From the NCBI GenBank assembly GCA_963969395.1, contig OZ017797.1:17546001-17610000 (forward strand): 64,000 nt of DNA, read 5' to 3'. The position numbers and the translations under genes are program-made. Of this stretch, positions 35,728 through 46,059 are shown one piece after another. A model generated the notes under the pieces. That model searched no databases. It worked only from the letters and a program-made list of their open reading frames with translations, and was not told the DNA's origin. Source of the DNA: Pseudoscleropodium purum. Lineage: Eukaryota; Streptophyta; Bryopsida; Hypnales; Brachytheciaceae. Each line of letters begins with the position of its first letter. Position 1 is the stretch's first letter.

Positions 35728-35835
35728 CAAGTACAACTTTGGAACTCGTTTTCAAACACTTGGAGCAAGCTTTGGAGCAAGCAACTCTTCAAATCATGTT
35801 CTTAATTGTTTGGAGGTTGCAAAAATGTTCAAATA
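35728..35835 (-). repeat. Duplicated coding-like segment, copy 2
   Basis: Direct-repeat partner of 35351-35450. On the minus strand it continues into LRKSFMFSKSISLDSDMNMM (to about 35640). This copy has an 8-10 bp extension around CAAACACTTGGAGC that copy 1 lacks. A stop lies in the minus-strand frame after FCNLQTIKNMI. Confidence 0.6.
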
Positions 35836-35859
35836 GTGTTGCATATATGGATGAATGAA

Positions 35860-37468
35860 GTATGTTTGACAATTGAGAGTGAAGTAATTTCAATAGAACT
35901 AGGAAATCCAATTCTTGAATGCTAGCATGGTATTTGGGGGGGTATATTTGACTCATAAGGTGCATGAATTGATATACAGAGTAGCCACTAAAAAATCGTC
36001 TTTGTGTTGTGTGACATGTAACACTCCCAATTTGAACCAACATTAATTGCACCTCCTATATGTCTCATAATTTTCAAAATGGTCATGTATTCAACATGTA
36101 CAATATATATTTGAGCATGATGAGATTTTTGACATCCAAATGAAAAATAAAAATTGTTAAATTATCAATTGAATGGTGTATTAAGTATTGTATAAATATT
36201 AGTATTTAAATTAGATCCAAGTAGTCAAATACAATAACATATATTGTAAGTAAAGTATTGTACATGGTTGGCATTGTGTTATCAAATATTTGTTTATTTT
36301 TTGAAAAATAAGAATCAATGAATGCTAAAAAAAAAGGACTTTTTTTTAATGCAAAATTCTTTATTTGCATCATAAAAAATTTGGTTTGAAAAATAAATAA
36401 AAGTTATTGAATTTTAAAGGTTTTATGAATAAAAAATAAATTAAAAAACTTTTTACTTTTATCTTGACAGTGGAAACGGGTATGGGGCACACTAGTTAGT
36501 ACCAGTTAAATCAGAGTCTCAGATGGGCACAGTAATCTTGCATATTGCACACAGTCTTGGAAGTTGCTCCCAAAACACTCTACAGTGGCCAACATAAGAA
36601 ACTGCTTCAATGAGGCAACCAACCCCAACTGGATCTCAATCCACCTGACATTGTTTGTAACCTCAATGTACGGTAAAACAGTGTACACAAAAAAAAAAAA
36701 AAAAAACCAGAAAACAGTGTTCAAATTACCTTACCACAATTCCTACAAAACCTTGAGTGAGATGATGAGTGTGTACAATAGTTTGTTGTAACTTAGATGT
36801 GACATAAACTTCTTTTATATTTTCTAAATGACAAGTTTTTTTGGAAAATTTATTTTATGAAAAAATGTATGATGAACAAGAGAACCCTTAAAAAAACATT
36901 TTTAAACATTTTTAAAAAATTTGTGTTATTTTTTATTTATTTTATTTTGAAACTATAAAGAATTTGACCACTGAGTGTAGAATCTGCTAGCACACACAAT
37001 CGTATTATGGTAGTAATGATACATGCATACAGAAAAGTATGATCAGGAGGGAGAGAGAGAAAGCCAGAAAGGGGGTAAAAAACATCATCATTCCATTGAC
37101 ATTCATTTCCCATTAATGGGACCAATTGATCATTCCCCAACACATGAACCGCCAACTACCAGATCTTTGAATCTCCCCTGAATTAAATATCCCAAACCAA
37201 CAAACTCCCCAGACCCCAGTGATTTGATGCATGTCCAACAACCTTTTTCCCATTTCTTCTACTTTTCACCTGCAAACTTCACCCAAACTACAAACTACCC
37301 TACGTGAAGGTCAGATTTGGCAGAAATTAAGTCATTTTTGTGTTAAAAAAAAACAGTCACATGTCGTTTTGTGAATGGTCTGAGGTGACATGGCCCCTTG
37401 TAAAACTGACGCATGTGAAAATTCAATTCTAGCATTTAGGTGCAGAATCAAACCTTCACGTACGGTAG
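35860..37468. other. AT-rich intergenic stretch
   Basis: No supported gene. A poly-A run lies at about 36689-36707. A minus-strand open frame at 36724-36506 ends in readable sequence (NNVRWIEIQLGLVASLKQFL) but has no recognised domain. Confidence 0.4.
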
Positions 37469-37960
37469 TGTGTGCCTTGTGCCTTTGCCACAACCAAAAT
37501 CAAAAATAAAAGTAATTTTTGTATAATTTTATAATTCATTAAAACTTCAAAATTCAACAACTTTCACATTCAGTAGGTCTTAATGCCACGAAACAAAGTC
37601 TTTGCATCCCTCCTTGTTGAGGGCATTCTAACAGTACTAGAATTGCGACTGGGGGATGGACAATTCTAAAGAACTCAAAGTAATAAACAACCTAACTCAA
37701 GGTATACATGGACTTGTGTGCCTTGTATTGTTGCCACAATCCGAATAAAAAATAAAAATCATTTTTTCATTTTTTCATTCAAAATAATTTTGAAATGCAA
37801 TGACCTTCACACCGTAGGTTCAAACATTATGAAACAAAATTTGTGCAACCTTCCTTGCATAGTTAGAGTTTTTTGATGGTACCAAGAATGTGACTAGGGG
37901 ATACATAGTCCAAAACATTTCATTGTAATGAACAAAACAAACAACCTAAATTAATATTTG
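37469..37960. repeat. Diverged tandem duplication, period ~246 bp
   Basis: Copy 1 starts with TGTGTGCCTTGT near 37469 and copy 2 with the same word near 37715. Both then share CCACAA, an A-rich tract, (C/A)CTTTCACA or CCTTCACA, GTAGGT, ATGAAACAAA-like, CTTCCTTG or CTCCTTG, GACTNGGGGAT and AACAACCTAA at matching offsets. Confidence 0.65.
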
Positions 37961-40003
37961 GATGTAAGGTTACCACATTACTTACATAACATTTTATTAT
38001 CCTATTAGTGAATACACAAAATTAGTGTCATTTGCAAAAAAGAAATAAAAAAATTATTGTACCACCATATGTGTTGGGTAGGATTGGAATTCCTTTGTTG
38101 AATCCTATGAGAATGAGGCTTGTGAGATAGTTTTCTCATACAATTAAAAAAAATCATGGCATTTTTCTTATAATTATTCTTTTTTATCAAGCCTACCCTA
38201 CAAGTATGATAATATGTAGAATATTTCAAAATGCATTGATTTACTTCCCAAAGGATGAAATTAAAATTTCAACTAATTTGTCAATTTTGAGTACAAGGTG
38301 ATAGGATAGTAGTGTTTCCCATCATAGAATACATTTCAAACACTTTATTATGTCTTTTATTTCAAGTTGGAGGATACAATCATTTTTTAATAAAAAATTT
38401 GAAAAAACTTCACCGTATGGAAGAGTAGAAAAAACTTGATCTTTCATATAGATCACTAATATCATGCAATCTAAATGTCAAATTTTCCAAAAGAAAATCC
38501 ATACATTTCTTTAAATTTCTTGTACAATTTTGCAAGGATAAACTTTGAGAAAAATGTTGTTTTTCATATTTTTATGATGCTTAAGAGACTATAGCAATAT
38601 ACATTGAGCACTTTCTTGTGAAATGCAGTCATAGTCCTCTAAGGATTAAAAAATCTGTAACTTTGATACATAACAATCTTCAATGCTACAATGATTAAAT
38701 AGTGTACTTAAAAAGTGAGATCCAACGATTTGGAAGATTAATTAGAGCTTGTTTGCTTCTATCTTAATAATTTAGTGTGATTCCCATTATTATTTCGAAA
38801 AAGGGTTTTTGTGGGGCCTTGTTGGTAGTCTAAAGAGAATTCAAGATTCTTTTAGAATGCATTTTTAGGACACCATATGAATAAATTATGAATTTTCAAA
38901 GTACTTGAAAAAATAATTGTATCCAAATGCAATCCTAAGCTCTCATGAATAGAAGTTGTGCATTTTTAAGTAAAAATCAATTGGATCAACTTTAGAAAGG
39001 GGGCATAATTAGGTGTTGTTACTATGCTACAATTCAAATAGTGCTTCCCCACATATAATAGTAAATAAGGTAGGAGAAGCTAATAAAACTTCTTTAATCT
39101 CTAATCCTTTAATCCTTGAAAAATCGAGATATTCCAAATATCTCGAGTTGTAGAGATTTATTATAAAATGCAACTAACAAGAATAAATTAATGAAGATTC
39201 TCAAACAAAAGTTGTAAAATAGGATTTATAGATCATTACTACTACCAGTACTACAGATCATATTGATTGTTATTACTTGAATTGATATTTTGAACAAAAA
39301 TTTAATTCAAAAAAATTCAAAAATTACTTTTTAATTGAATGTATTTGTAACTTTCATATGAATTATTTATAAGTTCAAATTTTTTGCTCTAATTATAGTG
39401 TTTTTCAAAGACTTTTATTTTACTTATTTATCGAAGTCATTTTTGAAGGATTTCTCTATGAATTGGAAAATTTTCTTTTGAGGTGAAAGATACATTACCT
39501 TTTGAATAAGAGAATATCTGCCAAAGAAAGTCTTCAATTTTATATTATATAAGTGTTAAGGATCTTAAAGAATTAAAGTAAAAGTGCTAAAAAATGACAC
39601 TTTCATTGCCTTTATAGAATACATGGTTCAAATGATAATTTCTTGAGATAAAAATGTTAGCCAAAGCAAGTTAAAACCAAACCAAGTTGTATTGTAGTTT
39701 GTTGATATTCATGCTATATTCTATGAATTTTCAAAATTGGGAGCCTAATATAACTATTAATGTCTTAAAAGCTCTCTTTAAATAAACATCCCTGAAGCAT
39801 GAAATGCTCAACCTCTATTAATTGCCTCACATAACTCTTCAACTTCCATTGGACCATTGGTTGCTCTTGAAACTATTTGGTGTTTGGAGTCAAAAGTGGG
39901 TGGCAATTGAAGGTATTAGAAAAGGTCAATTTTGGAACCTTCTACCTTCAAAATATGGAAGACAGTCTATACATAGGTCTACTTCAATCATAAAAAAATA
40001 GAA
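37961..40003. other. AT-rich intergenic stretch
   Basis: About 2 kb of very AT-rich sequence. No gene, RNA or clear repeat recognised. Confidence 0.45.
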
Positions 40004-40190
40004 GTGCATTTGGATGTGTCAAGATGCTTGTCTCCTTCTTATGGCCCCTACTTATTGAACCGTTTTGATGTACCAATAGTTGACATTTTGAGGGTCACAT
40101 GTCAACCACAAGTACACAAGAACAATTTTACAAGTAGGGGTCATAATAGAAGGACATACATTGTGTCAAAGTAGAAGTGTTTTTGGTGTT
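40004..40190. repeat. Imperfect foldback sequence
   Basis: The left side (…CCTTCTTATGGCCCCTACTT…GTTGACAT) is complementary to the right side (…GTCAACCACAAGT…AAGTAGGGGTCATAATAGAAGG), with the centre near 40097. Arms are about 85 bp with several mismatches. Ends are not defined. Confidence 0.5.
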
Positions 40191-41349
40191 GTTGTGGTAT
40201 ATTAATATATTATCAACACATTGCTTGTGTATATTATGATATTTGGAGAAAATTTGCATATCTTCACACTTTAAAATGCAAATAAAAATTGTACCATGAT
40301 GTAACTTAAGATTTTTAACATTTGTTTGATTTGCACAAAATTATAAATTTGATTATATTTCACATTATTTATAACTACATGCTCTTGAAGACACATAGGG
40401 CCCTTTGGAATTTAGAAGATTAAAGTTCTTAGGTTGTTTCCCTTCAATAACTATCACAAGACCCCCTTTTTAAAAGAAATTCAATTTTTTGTATTTGCAC
40501 TCTTTTGAATAGATCTACAATAATTGTAAAATTGATTTATTAGCTCATTCAAGTATATAATTTTCAAAATTTACAAAGTTAAAAAGCTTCACTTATAATA
40601 TTAATGTTTAGTTTAGTTTGAAAACATAAACCTTTATCATAATGAATGTTGTTTTAAAGTTTTGCTCATTTTTTGTATATCTATATATGAAAAAAATTAA
40701 TTACCTCATTTTCATTATATTGGTTGTAAAGAAAGATTTTCCTTCTAAAGGTTTCAATATTATTTTGGATAAATGAAAATTTAATTGGAAGAAAGCTTAC
40801 CTGAAAGCATTTTATTCATCATTGAGAGTTGGAGATAGAAGTGCTTTGATGTCCTAAGAGCGTCTAAGTTATACATTCAAGCTTATGCCAAGGATCTAAC
40901 ACGCACCAAAGTTGAATGACAAATCCTCAAGGTCCTTCAAAATATTCTCATGGCTTGCAATCCAAACAAATCAAGCAATGCCCCTTAAAGTCATTCTTCA
41001 TTTTAAGTTTGTGAGCTTTATCCTATATTCTACTTGCCGATTGATTAATTGACTATTTATGGGGCACATTTGATAAGCATGTTGGGGGACATATATTTTG
41101 ACGCCTTTTAAAAAATAGTGAGACTTTAAATTTGTCTCATGAAGGGTGAAAACACAAGATTTTTTACCCCTACGAAAATCCTGAATTTTAAAATTTCTCA
41201 CAAAGTATTTTTTTTGCAAATTTTGAATTCATATTTGCAATCAGAGACTTCTAAATTGTCTAGCGCGGGTTTAGAACATGCCCTACAAAATGGCTCAAAA
41301 TAGGGAGCTTTTTTTACTTTTACCCCTGATGAACCCCGGAATTACTTCG
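40191..41349. other. AT-rich intergenic stretch
   Basis: No gene supported. 41213-41242 carries the dispersed 'tttgcaaattttgaattcat' word. GC content rises sharply from about 41350. Confidence 0.4.
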
Positions 41350-43471
41350 TGAGCCGGATTTAGTGTCCTGCTACAAAAATACATGTAAGCTTTTAGCGTG
41401 TCAAATCTGACGAGTGCCGGTGCGGATGCTCTCAGTTTCCTATTTCCCCCTCGGTAAGAACGTACCCTTCGAAATTTGGTTGGATTTTGCTACATTGAGA
41501 TCCCTGGCATAACTTACCTTAACGGCGCGCTCTCGTGCTTCCGGCTCTCGTAATGGATTTCCTGCGCGTGAATCTGTGGCGCGTGACGGGAGCTTTCATG
41601 GCCAGGCGCCTAGGCAAGCTAGGCTTTAAGCGTTGCAGAGCAAATTAAAACCATGACTTAAGTGACAACCTCTGCATCTCTCTGTGGCCAGCACTTTTGC
41701 AGCCGCCCTTTCTCCTAATTCCCAAGCGTACTACCTCTGTATCCCGGCACCTCCACTGCGCCACCATCACCTCTTCCCTGCCCCTGCGCTCCTACAGCAG
41801 CTGCACCGTAAGCTTAGCTGCTGCTACAAGCTTCCGGCGCTCCTTTCCTTTTTAAGGTGACACACTACACCATCCTTTGGACTCCTTTCTATTCTTGCTA
41901 AGACTCGCTCGCTATCACTCCCTTCAACGCCGTCATATTCTTCTCTATATGTACATGAGTGCTCATTGGCGTAGCCGAGACTTCGTTTCTAGGCCTTGGC
42001 TTCGCTCTCTTCTTTTCATCCTATTCCCTTGTTTATCACTCCATTCTTGATATCTTGCGCAGTTAAGAATAGCATTCTCGGGAGTCTTTGCTGACTTTGA
42101 ATATCAGCACTATTGTTTCCTTATTTTCTGTTTTTAGTAGCGGTCTCAGCAATACTCTTTCCTGATCTTGGGGAGCTAGAAGTACTCTCAAGCGCTGTTC
42201 AGTATATTGTTTTTCTAAGTACCGGAAGCGCTCTCTCTTCTCTTCAGCAGCGTTACTTCGTATTGATTGAATAGTTCTGGGAAGTACCGGCGCGCGATCG
42301 AGCTCCACGCAGTACATTGTTTTTTCTTGTAAGTTCTTTCCCTTGTTAAAAGTTACAATGCTGCGGCGTTTAAATAGTAATTGAGTGATTTTATTTGGAG
42401 GTATTCGTTTAAGTTTGCTTTCCTACGGTCAAGTCCATGAGGATATTTGAGTGATTTGTGCGTAGCGTGCTTGTTCTTTTGTTTCCCGCCGGAGTTTTGT
42501 GCAGTGGTCAGTGTGCCTTTGCCCTGATGTTTTTTCTATGGTAAGCTCTGGCAGTGAAGTTTTGGGCTGACATTCAGGGCAATTGATAGGCTAATCTTTG
42601 TGATTTCTCTGGAATAAATTGCAGTCGTTTTGGTTCAGCAGTAATTGGATTTCAAGGATTGATACGGAGTGACGTCTTCAAGAGTTCGAATCAAGTGGAT
42701 ATTTGCTCCATTAATTGTCAGGTTAGCATTGCCCTCTGCCTGCTATGTGTCGGTCGCCATTTCTTGCTGTCAGTTCATGCGTGTGAGCTGCTGTGTTGGC
42801 TATGGTGATAGCACGCGTAGTAGCTTGCGCGCCAGAGTAGGCACTGACAGAAAATCATGTCTGGATTTTATTCTGCAGTCCCTCGATCTTAGTGCTGCAT
42901 TGTTTCTTATTCCACTGTTGGCTTCCTCTTCAATCAAACGCTACTTAGATACATTTTCTCGGTCTCATTTCATGTTTCTACACGATGATCGTAGCGCTTG
43001 CTTCAATGTCTCGCTCCTTATTGCTTCGAACCTCCACGTAGGGTAGGATTTCACCACAGCAGATTATGTGCTTCGCTCTTGGAAGCCTTAGTGTTCTATA
43101 CAGACGTACGGAAAGACTGGTTCAATTAGTATCTGCACCCTCTACCAATTGCATGAGAATGCTGCTGACATGTCTACTGTTCGAACAGGTCTGCTAATCT
43201 TATGGATCGGTCGCTAATTCGCTTACGTAGTGTTAGTATTGGGAGCGGGACTTCCCGATTTGTTTGAATGTCTCCAGCCAAGTTTTCTACTCCACTGGAA
43301 GCTTGACGCCCTGTGCTCGAACTGACCGTCCTTTGAAAGTGACCTGAAGATTGAAGGTTGTTTGGAGTACTCAACGAGTAATTGTAGTTCGAATGAGCCC
43401 TGAGTGCAGTTTATCGCATCCGGATGACTCCTAAGGTGGGTATTACTCATCTTCGAGGTGTTCGGGTTGCT
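41350..43471 (+). promoter_or_regulatory. GC-rich upstream and 5' leader region of the TMEM230-like gene
   Basis: This is about 2 kb of near-balanced composition, in contrast to the surrounding AT-rich DNA, immediately upstream of the intact gene. A TTTTTAAGG box lies near 41850. A good splice-donor match (TTGTAAGTTC) lies near 42330, and an acceptor-like TAAATTGCAG near 42623, consistent with a 5' leader carrying at least one intron. Transcription start and splice sites are inferred, not shown. Confidence 0.4.
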
Positions 43472-43852
43472 ATGAGGGGTGAAATGGGAGAGCGGTCACA
43501 GATGCGCTACTCCGCGTTGTCCTCTCATCAAGATGATCGGAGAGAGAAGTCAGCATTCTCTGGGCGGACGACTGCCGCCCATGAGGACCTCCGTTACCGC
43601 TTCGAGCTCCCGGAGGAAGTACCCTGGAAGTCAATTGCGCTGGCGGTTGTATTACTTGCATTTGGCTGCCTATTCCTGGTTATTTCGCAGTTCATCTACA
43701 CTGAGCACATGGAAGGCGACTCTTCGCAAGCATACGGCTTTCTGGTGCTTGGTGTACTCCTTTTCCTGCCTGGGTTTTACGAGACTCGCATTGCCTACTA
43801 TTCATGGCGCGGATACAAAGGATATTCTTACTCGCGGATTCCTGCTTATTAG
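43472..43852 (+). CDS. TMEM230: TMEM230-like small membrane protein (DUF872)
   Basis: The only clearly intact gene here. The protein has a hydrophilic N-terminus (MRYSALSS...), then the conserved juxtamembrane VPWKSIALAVVLLAFGCL forming TM1, a short polar loop (HMEGDSSQAYG), and TM2 with the signature LFLPGFYETRIAYYSWRGY and C-terminal YSYSRIPAY. This fits the TMEM230/DUF872 family, two-helix proteins of secretory and recycling vesicles in animals; the plant role is not settled. The uninterrupted frame begins at an ATG at 43424. Further in-frame ATGs lie at 43472, 43484 and 43502. Family members usually begin a few residues before the RYS motif, so I favour 43472 or 43484; the upstream ATG is possible. 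TAG stop at 43850-43852. The coding part appears to lie in one exon. Confidence 0.9.
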   Translation: MRGEMGERSQMRYSALSSHQDDRREKSAFSGRTTAAHEDLRYRFELPEEVPWKSIALAVVLLAFGCLFLVISQFIYTEHMEGDSSQAYGFLVLGVLLFLPGFYETRIAYYSWRGYKGYSYSRIPAY

Positions 43853-44213
43853 TATACCTATGAAAGATTACATTTTGCTGGCGGTTAGGATATAAGGTTG
43901 TACTTTTTTTCGCACTCCCTCTCACCATTCGATGCTTCCGGTGGTCACCATTCCACTGTTAGGCATGCTAGTGGTTATGGTGGCGGTAGTGTCTTAACTT
44001 GCTAGCAATGAAAGATAGAGTACTTGCAGCGCCCGCAAAGGTAGTTTAGATAACTGCAAACGGCTAATAGGCACACCCCTGTTTCTTGACCTTAAGACAT
44101 ACTTGCCAAACAACTTCTGTTCTGTGAACGAATTAGGACAGCTGGCGAAATCAGCTTGCAGAGCAGAGAAAAGTGTCCTAACAGAGCGCCCATGCAGTTG
44201 GTATTGCCTGCAA

Positions 44214-44812
44214 TCAGGGATAGATATCTTTACTACTGGAGGTTTTCATCATCAAGCGGGAACCCAGCAGTGCAAAGGGCAGTTTGTTCTTGACATTCTC
44301 ATTTTGTAGTAGACATGCCAGGATGGTACCGATTTCGAAGACTTCAGTAGTTGGAGTGTAGATTTCAAAGCAATTTTGCAGGAATGATCTATGTAATTCA
44401 TTAACATTCGTAAACAAACTTCCTGTTACACTGCAACTCTTTAAATGCTCCAATTCCCTGTCGTATATCTTCGCTGTATCAATGCTACTAGCAGTTTTGT
44501 ATCCAGCAAGCTGAATGTTGGCAAAGCTTGTCAAATATTGTATACTATAAAGAACTGTAGTCTCGAAGATATTGTCAGTACGTAAGTATCCCACATCTGT
44601 CCCACTCGTCTGTGTCGCACAGTCTTCGAAAGTGTATGCCAGTCGTCCTGTCCAACCTCGGGGGGTGAACCAGCGGAACAAGTATTATCGTCTCTAGGAG
44701 AGTTGGAAGACTGACAGCGTCCGATCAAATTTGCCTTATTGACCATTGTTTTTTTCTTCCATTCAGGTGAGGGTGCTACTTTCTCTCCAGAGACCAAATG
44801 TAGGCAGGCCAT
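44214..44812 (-). pseudogene. Possible coding remnant, unknown
   Basis: Two overlapping minus-strand frames look partly protein-like: 44812-44531 (PPEVGQDDWHTLSKTVRHRR, then VGQMWDTYVLT) and 44681-44214 (FANIQLAGYKTASSID...). A frameshift near 44580 could join them. The first part loosely recalls plant methyl-CpG-binding domains (P-E-x-W...R-x-G...D-x-Y), but this is weak. It lies in the GC-rich island just downstream of the TMEM230-like gene, so it may equally be untranslated sequence. Confidence 0.2.
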
Positions 44813-46059
44813 GTGGCTTGTTCTGAACTTATTTTAGCATCTTATTTAGTGAAATCTTCGGCTTAACAGTAAATGTTTTTGTTTGAATTTAACGGCACTC
44901 GGTTTATTTTGAAATTTATGAGTTGCACGAGGTGGGGACTGCAAATTCCATTTTGGATTTCGTCTGGCTGCAACTTTCATGTTAGTGCTAAATTCTGTAG
45001 ACATTTTAACAACAGTTTGCAAGCATCCAACACGGAAATGGCGGTTTCATTTGAATGTAAGAAGAAAGAAGCATTGTATGGAAAAAGAGCTTCACAGTAT
45101 CAACTACAAGTCCAAGAATATGCTCCTAATTATTGCTCCTACTCCCGCGAGTATGAAAACAGCTCCTGCAAAGCAAACACAAGGACTCGGTTCTAGTCCA
45201 TGTGTGGAAAGATGTTTGTTTTGAAACATTTGCACATCGCAAGCATTTATGCAATCCAAGTCACTAATGCAAGACACGTTAGAACAATGCAATTATACAA
45301 CTGCAGTATGTGTCAAGCGCGCATACAGGTGCACAAAGCAACAAATCATTTTCCTGGTCCTTCTCCCTTGAAGTGCTGTGATAACACCTGCAAGCAATAG
45401 AATTGAGACCTTCGATGCCTAAGTTAAAAAGGGAATGCAATGAATACTTACACATTTGTTGAATTCACTTGCCAAGAATCAAAGGTTTCTTTTTGACAAT
45501 TTGGAGAAAAAAACAAGCTTAGATAAACCAATGAGGACAACTAAATGGTAAAGATATCCAACTTTGAAAAACAAGCGTCACCTTTGAGGGAATGGTTTCC
45601 TGAGATACAGCCTTCACTTGTACATCACTTGGACCCATTTTACATTTGCTCCCTCCCGTCTTCTACTCTACATCTATAAATAGCTACAAGAACAGATGCA
45701 TGCACTAGAAATTCACGACAAGAAAAAAATCAAAGTTGTGTTCAATAGAAGGCATATACAGTACTATAGACAAGCCATGAAGTTGCAAACAAATTGAATT
45801 GCAACAAACCCTGAGATTCTATGAGAAGTCTATCACTTGCCTGCTCAATGGACCAAAGTATAGAGATACCAACATATGGCTATTTTGCACTAGTTTTGCC
45901 ATGAAAACAAGGTTAGGCTATTATTGCATAGCATCAATGCTTGGTGGCGAGGACTCACTACTTGAAGTAGTCATCATATGGGAAATTTTTGGAAATATAA
46001 ACATTTTGGCAATGCATGCCCACAACCAAACTAAGGTATTGGTCTATTCTATTACACAA
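44813..46059. other. No gene supported
   Basis: GC content falls back to the AT-rich background by about 45400. A minus-strand frame ends with a hydrophobic stretch (CFAGAVFILAGVGAIIRSIF, about 45190-45110), but it is too short and isolated to call. Confidence 0.35.

Noticed and set aside
42669..43046. 125-codon forward open frame upstream of the TMEM230-like gene
   Set aside because: Lies in the presumed leader or intron; Ser/Cys/Arg-heavy composition, no recognised domain, overlapping frames equally open.
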